Shown: piece by piece, positions 1-7,683 of the stretch
Layout: each line of letters begins with the position of its first letter
Numbering within the stretch: the stretch's first letter is position 1
Source of the DNA: CAXSBR01 sp964236495
GTDB taxonomy: Bacteria; Actinomycetota; Actinomycetes; Mycobacteriales; Jatrophihabitantaceae
Reading direction: 5' to 3'
Length of the DNA: 64,000 nt
NCBI GenBank assembly: GCA_964236495.1
Contig: CAXSBR010000008.1
Location: forward strand, 90,383-154,382
The notes under the pieces: model-generated
The model's database searches: none
What the model saw: only the letters and a program-made list of their open reading frames with translations
Told to the model about the DNA's origin: nothing
Made by a program: the position numbers and the translations under genes

Positions 1-1424
1 GCCGGACGGCACCGCACCTCGTCCATCCGGTCCCGTTCCTCTACCCGCTGACCCACCGCGGCTGGGAACGTCCCTACGTCGGCAGCGGAATCCTGCTCTA
101 CGACGTGATGGCCGCGATCGGCGGTAAGGGTTACCGGGTGCCCCACCATCGGCATTTGTCGAAGCGACGCGCGCTGCGTGAGGCGCCATGTCTGTCGTCG
201 AAGAACTTCGCCGGCGCCATCCAGTACTACGACGCACAGGTCGACGACGCCCGCCACACGATGATGATCGTGCGCACCGCCGCGTCCTACGGCGCGCTGG
301 CCGCCAACCGGACCGCAGTGCTGGACTTCGTGCGCCAGGGCGAGCGGGTCACCGGTGCGGTGCTGGTGGATTTGGAGACCGGGCACGAGTTCACGGTGCG
401 GGCCAAGCAGGTGATCAACGCCACCGGCGTGTGGACCGATGACACCCAGTCGTTGGCCGACACCCGCGGGCAGTTCCACGTCCGGGCATCCAAGGGCATC
501 CACCTCGTCGTCCCGAGGGACCGTTTGCAGTCCAACACCGGCATGATCCTGCGCACGGAGAAGAGCGTGCTGTTCGTCATTCCGTGGGGTCGGCACTGGA
601 TCATCGGCACCACCGACACCGACTGGAAGCTGGACAAGGCCCATCCGGCTGCGTCGGCCGGCGACATCGACTACCTGCTCGAGCACGTCAACTCGGTGCT
701 GTCCTCGCCGCTGACGCGCGCGGACGTCGAGGGTGTCTACGCCGGCTTGCGGCCGCTGCTGACCGGTGAGTCGGAGTCGACGTCCAAGCTGTCGCGCGAG
801 CACGTCGTGGGCCATCCGGCGCCCGGGCTCGTCGTCGTGGCCGGCGGCAAGTACACGACGTATCGCGTGATGGCGGCCGACGCGGTGGACGAGGCCGTGC
901 GCAGCTTCGACGCGCGCGTGCCGGTCTCGATCACTGCAGACGTGCCGCTGGTGGGGGCCGAGGGGTACCAGGCGATGCGCAACCGACGGCACGAACTCGC
1001 GGCGTCGTCCGGCCTGCATGTTGCTCGCATCGACCACCTGCTGGGCCGCTATGGCTCGGCGATCACCGAGGTGCTGGCGCTGCTGGCGCCCGATCCGGCG
1101 CTGGCCGAACCGTTGCCCGGCGCGGACGACTACCTGCGCGTGGAGGCCCTGTATGCGGTGACCCACGAAGGTGCCCGGCACGTCGAGGACGTGCTGGCTC
1201 GGCGGACGCGAATCTCCATCGAGGCGTGGGACCGCGGCGTCGCGGCGGCGCCTGTTGTCGCCGCGCTGATGGCCAGCACGCTGGGCTGGTCTGCGTCGGT
1301 GGTCGAGGAAGAGGTCGCGCACTACATCGCGCGAGTGGAAGCCGAACGCAAATCGCAGGACCAGCCTGACGACGAGAGCGCCGACGCCATTCGGCTGGGG
1401 GCCGGGGACATCGTTCCGGTCTGA
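1..1424 (+). CDS. glpD: Glycerol-3-phosphate dehydrogenase GlpD, 3' part
   Basis: FAD-dependent oxidation of sn-glycerol 3-phosphate to dihydroxyacetone phosphate at the membrane, passing electrons to menaquinone. The frame is open from base 3 to the stop at 1422-1424, giving 473 visible residues; the N-terminus with the FAD-binding GxGxxG motif lies outside the window. The visible start (APHLVHPVPFLYPL, then GSGILLYD) is a hallmark GlpD segment. IGTTDTDW and the GGKYTTYR motif before the C-terminal helical domain are also family signatures. The C-terminus has a short acidic tail (QDQPDDESADA). A hairpin follows 16 bp after the stop. Identification is firm; only the 5' end is missing. Confidence 0.93.
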   Translation, partial: RTAPHLVHPVPFLYPLTHRGWERPYVGSGILLYDVMAAIGGKGYRVPHHRHLSKRRALREAPCLSSKNFAGAIQYYDAQVDDARHTMMIVRTAASYGALAANRTAVLDFVRQGERVTGAVLVDLETGHEFTVRAKQVINATGVWTDDTQSLADTRGQFHVRASKGIHLVVPRDRLQSNTGMILRTEKSVLFVIPWGRHWIIGTTDTDWKLDKAHPAASAGDIDYLLEHVNSVLSSPLTRADVEGVYAGLRPLLTGESESTSKLSREHVVGHPAPGLVVVAGGKYTTYRVMAADAVDEAVRSFDARVPVSITADVPLVGAEGYQAMRNRRHELAASSGLHVARIDHLLGRYGSAITEVLALLAPDPALAEPLPGADDYLRVEALYAVTHEGARHVEDVLARRTRISIEAWDRGVAAAPVVAALMASTLGWSASVVEEEVAHYIARVEAERKSQDQPDDESADAIRLGAGDIVPV

Positions 1425-1440
1425 GCGACGAGCCGCATCG

Positions 1441-1484
1441 CTGATATAGCCGTCCCACGTCTGGACGGGTGCTGCCTATATCAG
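1441..1484. terminator. Hairpin after glpD, outer arms CTGATATAG/CTATATCAG
   Basis: Outer arms CTGATATAG (1441-1449) and CTATATCAG (1476-1484) are perfect complements. An inner stem CCGTCC (1450-1455) with GGACGG (1463-1468) extends it. It lies just after the glpD stop and has no U-tract, as is usual in actinobacteria. A related element with the same outer arm occurs at 2512-2555 on the other side of the next gene. Confidence 0.6.
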
Positions 1485-1583
1485 TAGGGGCTGGTTTCGG
1501 GGATCCTGTGCACGACTGCCCTCGCCGTCCACAGCTGTGTCCGACGTGAGCCCCGGCCGAGCTTCCCGCGTCACGCTGAGTAC

Positions 1584-2495
1584 ATGCACACGTTGTCGGC
1601 AGCCCGGGTCGCCGAGTTTCGTCGCGGCGAATCGCTGACCGTCTTCGGTCGTCGTTCGCTGGCGATGTCCGGCTTCACGTGGTCACGCGTCGAGGCCAAC
1701 ATCCGTGCCGCCCGCTGGCAGCGGCTCGGATCAGCCATCGTGGTACACAGCGGGCCGCTGAGCGTCGACGAGCAATGCCAGGCAGCCCTGCTGAACTGCG
1801 GTCCGCGGGCTGCGCTGACCTCCTTCACCGCGTTACGTAGCTGCGGTTTGGGTGGCTGGGATCGAGAGGGAATTCACGTGATCGCTCCGCTGGGCGTTGC
1901 CAGACCGGTCGTGCGCGGACTCGACATTCGCATGCACTGGACGCGGCGGCCGCTGGCGCCGGAATTGATCCGCAACGGATCGTGCCATGCCCCCGCGCCG
2001 GCAGTGGTGCTCGCGGCATCATCGCTGAACAGTCCGCGATCGGCGTGCGGCATAGCGATCGCTGCAGTGCAGCAGCGGCTGATCAGCGCAGCACAGCTCA
2101 CCCAGGCGATAGACAACGCGGTGGGTGCTCGGCACCGGCGGGCGCTGCGTGCGGCTGCTGCCGACGTGGCAATGGGATCCGAAGCGCTCAGTGAGATCGA
2201 CTTCGTGCGGCTGTGCCGTCGGGCTGGGCTGCCCGAACCGACGCGCCAAGCGGTACGGACTGACAGCCTGGGACGGCGGCGGTATGTAGATGCCGAATGG
2301 GAGCTGGCCGATGGACGAACAGTCGCGGTGGAAGTCGACGGTGCTCTGCATCTGGCCGTGTCGCAGTGGTGGTCGGATCAGCTTCGGCAGAACGAGTTGG
2401 TGCTTGCCGGCAGCGTCGTGTTGCGGTTTCCTTCCGTGGTGGTCCGAACAGAGCCGACCGTTGTCACCGGTCAGCTCCACAAGGCTCTGCGATGA
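1584..2495 (+). CDS. AbiEi/DUF559-type protein with nuclease-like C-terminus
   Basis: A 303-residue protein of a type common in actinobacteria: an N-terminal helical, AbiEi-antitoxin-like region (about 1-110) and a C-terminal DUF559/Vsr-like region (about 195-300). The C-terminal part carries SEIDF, then YVDAEWELADGRTVAVEVDG, then W-x-D-x-x-RQNEL and a final VVLRFPS strand. This is the pattern of a PD-(D/E)xK-type fold (E..., D-x-E, E-V-D). Real nuclease activity is not established for this family. It stands alone between glpD and a convergent glycosyltransferase and is bracketed by two related hairpins (1441-1484, 2512-2555). The ATG at 1584 is the first good start. Function unknown; a defence or antitoxin role is inference. 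Confidence 0.7.
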   Translation: MHTLSAARVAEFRRGESLTVFGRRSLAMSGFTWSRVEANIRAARWQRLGSAIVVHSGPLSVDEQCQAALLNCGPRAALTSFTALRSCGLGGWDREGIHVIAPLGVARPVVRGLDIRMHWTRRPLAPELIRNGSCHAPAPAVVLAASSLNSPRSACGIAIAAVQQRLISAAQLTQAIDNAVGARHRRALRAAAADVAMGSEALSEIDFVRLCRRAGLPEPTRQAVRTDSLGRRRYVDAEWELADGRTVAVEVDGALHLAVSQWWSDQLRQNELVLAGSVVLRFPSVVVRTEPTVVTGQLHKALR

Positions 2496-2511
2496 GGCCT
2501 GGCACCTCGTG

Positions 2512-2555
2512 CTGATATAGCCACAGCACGCCCGGACCTGTGCTCGATATATCAG
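2512..2555. terminator. Bidirectional hairpin between convergent genes, second CTGATATAG copy
   Basis: Outer arms CTGATATA (2512-2519) and TATATCAG (2548-2555) pair, with an inner stem AGCAC (2525-2529)/GTGCT (2540-2544). It sits between the ends of the convergent genes at 1584-2495 and 2552-3694; the stop codon of the minus-strand gene lies inside the right arm. The outer arm repeats the hairpin at 1441-1484 while the inner stems differ. Confidence 0.55.
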
Positions 2556-3694
2556 TCGGCGGCGGCTGGCGCGGCGGACCGCGCAGCCGGGGCCGGTTGT
2601 TCTGGTCGCTGTTCCGGTCGCTGCTCTGGCCTCCAGGACTTCGTGTGCAGCAGGGGGCGGCGTCCGGCATAGCGGCGGGCGTCGAGCAGGGCGACGTCGG
2701 CATCCAGCGCCGAACTCATCGGCGCCCGCTCCCGCATGATCCAGCCCACCGCGCGCAGCGTCAGCAGCACACCGCGGGCATAATCGCGGTTTTTCGGAGT
2801 GTCGGCCAGTGTGAAAACCGTCCAGCGCACCGCGCTGCGCAGTGGCCGGTGCAGCCACGCGTTGACCAGAGTGTTGCGCATGCCGTGCGCTCGCAGCGTC
2901 GTGGCGTTGGCAAGACTGGGGTAGTGGTGCATCAACACCGCGGGGACGTAGCGCATCTGCCAGCCCAGCTTGGCCAGCGGAAACGCCAGCGTCTCCTCTT
3001 CCCCGCCCATGAAGAAACGTTCGTCGTAGCCACCGGCCGCGCGGTACGCCGACGCCCGCACGATGGCGGCACCAGCCATGAAGCTGAGCAGCACGGCACC
3101 GGGGAGGTCGAAGCGCTCGGGTATCGGGCTGTCGGCCATCTCGATCGAGATGGGATCGAGGCGCTGCTCGGCGCGCACGAGAATGCGCGCGTTGATCAGC
3201 CCCAGCTGCGGATGGGTGTCGAACAGGTCGCAGGCGAGGTCCAGTCCGTCGCGTTCGTACCACCCGTCGTCGTCGCAGAATGCGATGTAGGGCGTATCTA
3301 CGCGCGCGGCGCCTGCGTTGCGACCCGCGGCCCCGATGTTGTGCGGCAGCTCCACCACGTCAACGCCGGCGAACGTTCGCAACACGGCGGCGGTACCGTC
3401 GCCGGACGCGTTGTCCACGGCGACGATGTCAACGTCGAGCTCCAGCAGATGTTGCACAACGCCGGCAATCCGGTGAGCGCAGTTGTACGTCAGCAGCACA
3501 ACTGTGAGCCGCTGGCGCAGAGCACGACCGCAGTGGGCTTCAGCCGCGTCAGGCAAAGGCGCGTCAGGCAAAGGCGCGTCAGATAGAGACAGGCCGGCCG
3601 AAGGCTGGTCGGGCAAGGACGGATCAGGCAAAACCGGGCCGGGCGAAACCGGGCCGGGCGAAGGCGGGTTGGGTGATGACAGGAGATCAGGCAT
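2552..3694 (-). CDS. Family 2 glycosyltransferase with proline-rich N-terminus
   Basis: GT2 (GT-A fold) glycosyltransferase of about 380 residues. After a low-complexity, Pro/Ser/Asp-rich N-terminal stretch comes the Rossmann-like start TVVLLTYNCAHRI. It is followed by VAVDNASGDGT and the metal-binding FCDDDGW (a DxD-type motif), then GGYDERFFMGGEEE, the acceptor-side motif typical of rhamnosyl/galactofuranosyl-like GT2 enzymes. The C-terminus ends in RPEQ repeats and an Ala/Pro tail. I chose the ATG at 3692-3694; the longer frame to 3817 codes for unlikely residues. Donor and acceptor are not predictable; a role in surface glycan synthesis is inferred from the family. Confidence 0.8.
   Translation of the reverse strand: MPDLLSSPNPPSPGPVSPGPVLPDPSLPDQPSAGLSLSDAPLPDAPLPDAAEAHCGRALRQRLTVVLLTYNCAHRIAGVVQHLLELDVDIVAVDNASGDGTAAVLRTFAGVDVVELPHNIGAAGRNAGAARVDTPYIAFCDDDGWYERDGLDLACDLFDTHPQLGLINARILVRAEQRLDPISIEMADSPIPERFDLPGAVLLSFMAGAAIVRASAYRAAGGYDERFFMGGEEETLAFPLAKLGWQMRYVPAVLMHHYPSLANATTLRAHGMRNTLVNAWLHRPLRSAVRWTVFTLADTPKNRDYARGVLLTLRAVGWIMRERAPMSSALDADVALLDARRYAGRRPLLHTKSWRPEQRPEQRPEQPAPAARSAAPAAAD
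3546..3582. repeat. 15-bp tandem repeat in the glycosyltransferase 5' end
   Basis: GCGTCAGGCAAAGGC occurs at 3546-3560 and 3561-3575 and partly at 3576-3582. On the minus strand it encodes the DAPLP repeats of the proline-rich linker. Further imperfect GGGCCGGGCGAAAC-type copies follow towards 3660. Confidence 0.75.
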
Positions 3695-4000
3695 AGGAAA
3701 ACAATGGTGCCCTATCGCAGCGCGACAGCCTCCAACGTCCTCGGCGACGGACTTACCCACCCCACCCTGTCTCGTACACCATCCGGCGCCGACGGCCACC
3801 GGTGAGCGCAGTCGCACTCGCGGCGGGCGACGGTGCAGGCGCAGTAGGAGCGGTCCTGGAGGGCTTGGGACACTGCTTGCTGGGATGTTGCATGGGGTAC
3901 TGATCGATCATCGCAGGCTCCGGCTGTTCAGAACGACGCTGGTGGCTTCAGCTGCGCACAGCATAATCTGGCGAGAACCGTCTGCCGGGGGAAGGCGCCG
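3695..4000. other. Divergent intergenic region
   Basis: About 300 bases between the minus-strand glycosyltransferase and the plus-strand glutaredoxin-like gene. It should hold promoters for both. I see no convincing open frame, RNA gene or operator in it. Confidence 0.5.
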
Positions 4001-4261
4001 ATGAGCACGCAAGGCACTCCGACGACGCGGTTCGTCGAGCTGATCACCCGTGCGGATTGCCACCTGTGTGCCCAGGCCGAGGCGACGTTGGCCCGGCTGG
4101 CACCTCAGCTCGGGTTTCGCTGGCAGACCCTGGATGTGGACGCCGATCCCGACCGTCAGGACGAGTTCGGAGACCGGGTACCGGTGATTCTCATAGACGG
4201 CCGAGAGCACGGGTACTGGCGCATCGAGGAAGATCGTTTCCGCGCTGCCGTCACGGGCTGA
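4001..4261 (+). CDS. Glutaredoxin-like thiol-disulfide protein
   Basis: A compact 86-residue thioredoxin-fold protein of the glutaredoxin-like/DUF836 type. It begins with a strand FVELITRADCHLC containing a CxxC redox pair (C-H-L-C), followed by a helix. It continues with LDVDADPD and the cis-proline segment RVPVILIDG, the thioredoxin-fold substrate loop. Such genes are commonly found next to rex in actinobacteria, and here it lies about 75 bp before the Rex operator. A cytoplasmic thiol redox role is inferred; the specific partner is unknown. Confidence 0.8.
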   Translation: MSTQGTPTTRFVELITRADCHLCAQAEATLARLAPQLGFRWQTLDVDADPDRQDEFGDRVPVILIDGREHGYWRIEEDRFRAAVTG

Positions 4262-4335
4262 TCTCGCGCTGCGGACGTCGCCGAGCACCGTCTTGGAGGC
4301 ACTTCGAAACGGTCGACCACCAGGTCAAAGGCGAT

Positions 4336-4353
4336 TTGTGAAGACGTTCACAA
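4336..4353. promoter_or_regulatory. Rex operator (ROP) upstream of rex-hemACD
   Basis: TTGTGAAGACGTTCACAA is a perfect inverted repeat of form TTGTGAA-N4-TTCACAA, the established Rex binding consensus. It lies 107 bp upstream of the rex start. Rex would repress its own operon until NADH rises. No second copy was noticed near the other respiratory genes in the window. Confidence 0.93.
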
Positions 4354-4460
4354 GCGCGTAGCGTTTCTCCTGTTCAGGGCCCTACCACAGCCTCTTGCCG
4401 ACGGTGGAGTCGACCCGATGACGCCGGTTTTCCACGCACGTCTACGGCACTGGGGAGCGG

Positions 4461-5339
4461 ATGGCGACGCGCTACGACGGACCTGGCCGACAAGGTTCCG
4501 TTGCTTCCTCGATCGAAGTGCACGGCGTCGAAAGTTCTGAACCAACCCTGGACCGTGCGGCCGCACGCACCGCACCGTCCACCGGCGGGCTCGGGGCCAA
4601 TCTGTCTGAGCTGGCCGGTTTTGACGCCCATGATTCCGACGTCGATCCTGCTGTTGCAGCTGCGCGCGCCGTTCCGGACGCCACCGTTGCTCGGCTGGCC
4701 GTCTATCTGCGGGTGCTGACCGATCTGCGTGCCGACGGCGTCGACACCGTCTCCTCCGAGGAGCTGGCCAATGCCGCCGGCGTGAACTCGGCCAAGCTGC
4801 GCAAGGACCTGTCTCACCTGGGCTCCTACGGCGTGCGCGGCGTCGGGTACGGCGTGAAGACCCTGATCGGCCAGCTGGCCGACACCCTGGGTCTGCGCGA
4901 GGACCGCGCCGTCGTCCTCATCGGCATCGGCAACTTGGGCCAGGCGCTGGCCGGATATGGCGGATTCGCGTCGCGCGGTTTCCGCATCGCTGCTCTGGTC
5001 GACGCCGATCCGGCCCGCGTCGGCACTGTCGTCGGCGGTCAGACTGTCGAGCACATCGACGCGCTCACCGACATCGTGCGGGAACGCGACGTCTCCATCG
5101 CAGTGATCGCTACTCCGGCCGAGGTCGCGCAGGAGATCAGCGAGCGGCTCGCCGACGCAGGTGTCACCGCGATCCTCAACTTTGCCCCGACCGTGCTGTC
5201 GGTGCCCGACTCGGTCAACGTGCGCAAGGTCGATCTCGCCGCCGAGCTGCAGATCCTGTCCTTCCACGAGCACCGCAAGTCCCACCTCCACTTCGGCGCC
5301 TCCGGCGACCGCAGCGTCATCGCGCGGGTCGGTTCATGA
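4461..5339 (+). CDS. rex: Redox-sensing transcriptional repressor Rex
   Basis: A 292-residue repressor that senses the NADH/NAD+ ratio. A long, poorly conserved N-terminal extension (about 1-75) precedes a winged-helix DNA-binding domain (VARLAVYLRVL, then SSEELANAAGVNSAKLRKDLSHLGSYG). Next is the Rossmann NAD(H) domain with GIGNLGQAL, and the C-terminal helix LSFHEHRKS. The DNA-binding helix residues N-S-A-K-x-R-K-D-L are intact, consistent with binding the operator at 4336-4353. The ATG at 4461 gives a longer N-terminus than most Rex proteins, and a downstream start is possible. The stop overlaps the hemA ATG (ATGA), indicating translational coupling. Confidence 0.95.
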   Translation: MATRYDGPGRQGSVASSIEVHGVESSEPTLDRAAARTAPSTGGLGANLSELAGFDAHDSDVDPAVAAARAVPDATVARLAVYLRVLTDLRADGVDTVSSEELANAAGVNSAKLRKDLSHLGSYGVRGVGYGVKTLIGQLADTLGLREDRAVVLIGIGNLGQALAGYGGFASRGFRIAALVDADPARVGTVVGGQTVEHIDALTDIVRERDVSIAVIATPAEVAQEISERLADAGVTAILNFAPTVLSVPDSVNVRKVDLAAELQILSFHEHRKSHLHFGASGDRSVIARVGS

Positions 5340-6733
5340 CGATTCTGGCGGTCGGGCTCTCCTATCGGTCGGCGCCGGTGGCCGTCCTGGAGCGGGCGGC
5401 CGTGGGTGGTTCCGACCTGGTCAAGCTGCTCGACGAGCTGTCGGCCAGCGACTCGATCAGCGAGGTTCTGGTGCTGTCCACGTGCAATCGGGTCGAGGTG
5501 TACGCCGACGTCTCCCGGTTCCATCCGGCGCTGGCCGATGTCACTGCTGTGCTGGGACGCGTCACGGGCATCGATGTCACCGCGCTTGCCGATCACCTGT
5601 ACGTCCACTTCGCCGAGGCCGCGGTGGAGCACCTGTTCTCCGTCGCGGCCGGCTTGGACTCGATGGTTGTGGGCGAGTCGCAGATCCTCGGCCAGCTTCG
5701 CGCGGCCTATGCCGTGGGCACCGACGCCGGAACTGTGGGCCGGACGTTGCACGAGCTGGTGCAACACGCACTGCGCACGGGCAAGAGCGTGCATGCCGGT
5801 ACCGGCATCGATTCGGCCGGCGCGTCGGTGATCTCGGTCGCCTTGGACGAGGCGCAACGCCTGCTCGGCCCGCTGGCGGGACTGCGGGTGTTGATCGTCG
5901 GCGCGGGATCGATGGGCGCCCTGGGCGCGGCGACCGTGCACCGGCGCGGCGTTACCGACCTGGTCGTCACCAGCCGCACCTTGGCCTCCGCTCAGCGCAT
6001 CGCCGCGGCCGTCGACGGACGGGCGATCTCCTTCGACGACGCAGCCGCGCTGCGCGCGGAGATCTCGGCGGCCGACATCGTGATCAGCTGCACCGGTGCG
6101 GTCGCCACCGTGCTGCATGCCGACGACCTCGATCCGCGCGACGGGCACCCACTGGTCGTGCTCGACCTCGCGCTGCCCCACGACGTCGATCATGCGGTGC
6201 GTGCACTCCGCGACGTGCACTACGTCGACCTCGACGCGTTGCGTGCGGCCGGTGCCTTGGCAAGCGACGCCGACGTCGAGGCTGCCACCGGGCTGGTTGC
6301 GGCCGAGCTGCGCCGCTACTTGGACCAACAACACGCGTTGGCCGTCGCGCCGACGGTTACCGCGCTGCGCGCCCGCGCCACCGCCGTGATCGACGCCGAA
6401 CTGCAGCGGCTGGACACCCGCCTGCCCGAACTGGACGCCGGCGCGCGCGCCGAGGTGGCGCAGGCCGTGCGACGGGCCGTGGACAAGGTGCTGCATGCGC
6501 CTACCGTGCGCGTCAAAGAGCTTGCCGCGACACCCGATGGCGACCGGTACGCCGCAGCGTTGCGGGCACTGTTCGATCTGGACCCGGCCAAGGCTGAAAC
6601 GGTCGTCGCGGTCAAGTCGGCGCTGGAGTCCTCGGTGCTGAATCGAGCGGGTGTCGACGGCGGTTCGCTCGACAGTGCTCCACTCGATGACCGTCCTGGC
6701 GTCGGTCCCGGTTTCGGAACGGACAGCCGGTGA
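5336..6733 (+). CDS. hemA: Glutamyl-tRNA reductase
   Basis: Reduces glutamyl-tRNA(Glu) with NADPH to glutamate-1-semialdehyde, the first committed step of C5 tetrapyrrole synthesis. Length is 465 residues. The N-terminal catalytic domain has the STCNRVEVY motif with the nucleophilic Cys and the SMVVGESQILGQ segment. The NADPH domain carries GAGSMG. The C-terminal dimerisation helix follows, ending with an acidic/serine tail. It overlaps rex by ATGA and hemC by GTGA, so it sits second in the Rex-controlled operon. Confidence 0.96.
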   Translation: MTILAVGLSYRSAPVAVLERAAVGGSDLVKLLDELSASDSISEVLVLSTCNRVEVYADVSRFHPALADVTAVLGRVTGIDVTALADHLYVHFAEAAVEHLFSVAAGLDSMVVGESQILGQLRAAYAVGTDAGTVGRTLHELVQHALRTGKSVHAGTGIDSAGASVISVALDEAQRLLGPLAGLRVLIVGAGSMGALGAATVHRRGVTDLVVTSRTLASAQRIAAAVDGRAISFDDAAALRAEISAADIVISCTGAVATVLHADDLDPRDGHPLVVLDLALPHDVDHAVRALRDVHYVDLDALRAAGALASDADVEAATGLVAAELRRYLDQQHALAVAPTVTALRARATAVIDAELQRLDTRLPELDAGARAEVAQAVRRAVDKVLHAPTVRVKELAATPDGDRYAAALRALFDLDPAKAETVVAVKSALESSVLNRAGVDGGSLDSAPLDDRPGVGPGFGTDSR

Positions 6734-7683
6734 CGACGGCGACAACGCAGCTGCGCGTCGGCACCCGGGCCAGTCTGCTCGCGCGCGCCCAGACCGCCGC
6801 CGTTGTTGCCGCAGTGACCGATCCGCAGGCGCACGCAGACGCCGCGCGCCTGGAGATCAGCACCGTGCTCATCAGCACCGAAGGTGACCGCTCCCGAGCG
6901 GCGCTGGCGCAGATCGGCGGCACCGGTGTCTTCGTCTCGGCACTGCGCGAGGCGCTGCTGCAGGGCTCGATCGATGTCGCCGTGCACTCCTACAAGGACC
7001 TGCCCACGGTGCCCGCACCAGGGGTGAGCGTCGCGGCGGTGCCGTTGCGCGGCGATCCCCGCGACGCACTCGTGACCCGCGACGGCCGCACGCTCGGTGA
7101 ACTGCCTGCCGGATCGACGGTGGGCACCGGCTCGCCGCGCCGGGCGGCGCAGCTGCGGGCGCTCGGTCTCGGTTTGGAGGTCGTGGACATCCGCGGCAAC
7201 GTCGATTCGCGCCTGGCCAAGGTGCACGACGGCGTGCTGGACGCCGTCGTTCTCGCCTACGCCGGCCTGCACCGTCTCGGACGCACCGAGGAGGTCGCCG
7301 AGATTCTGGACCCGATCCAGATGCTGCCTGCCCCCGGGCAGGGCGCGCTGGCCGTCGAGTGCCGAGCCGACGACGACGCGACCCGCGCACTGCTCGTCGC
7401 TGTCCACGATTACCCGACCGCGACTGCGGTGAACGCCGAGCGGAGCCTGCTCTACGCCCTGGAAGCCGGGTGCAGTTCGCCGATCGGCGCGCTGGGCGAG
7501 ATCGCCGAGGGCGACGACGGACCCGAGATCTACCTGCGTGCCTCGGTGACGGCAGCGGACGGCAGCGATGCTGTCCGGCTGTCCGCGACCGGGCCCACCA
7601 CCCGATCCATCGAGCTAGGACAGACGCTGGCGGCCGAACTTCTCGACGCCGGCGCAGACAAGATAATGGAGCGCTCGACATGA
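6730..7683 (+). CDS. hemC: Hydroxymethylbilane synthase (porphobilinogen deaminase)
   Basis: Polymerises four porphobilinogen molecules into hydroxymethylbilane using a covalent dipyrromethane cofactor. The 317-residue protein shows RVGTRASLLARAQT at the start, HSYKDLPT, GTGSPRRAAQL and DIRGNVDSRL. The cofactor-binding Cys lies in LEAGCSSPIGA. The GTG start overlaps the hemA stop and the last codons overlap the next ATG, so the three genes are translationally coupled. Confidence 0.96.
   Translation: MTTATTQLRVGTRASLLARAQTAAVVAAVTDPQAHADAARLEISTVLISTEGDRSRAALAQIGGTGVFVSALREALLQGSIDVAVHSYKDLPTVPAPGVSVAAVPLRGDPRDALVTRDGRTLGELPAGSTVGTGSPRRAAQLRALGLGLEVVDIRGNVDSRLAKVHDGVLDAVVLAYAGLHRLGRTEEVAEILDPIQMLPAPGQGALAVECRADDDATRALLVAVHDYPTATAVNAERSLLYALEAGCSSPIGALGEIAEGDDGPEIYLRASVTAADGSDAVRLSATGPTTRSIELGQTLAAELLDAGADKIMERST

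Noticed and set aside
2540..3586. Long open frame on the plus strand opposite the GT2 glycosyltransferase
   Set aside because: Shadow of the minus-strand gene; Arg/His/Gln-rich residues without any domain.
5039..6745. 568-codon minus-strand frame across rex and hemA
   Set aside because: Antisense of two firmly identified genes with no recognisable protein features.
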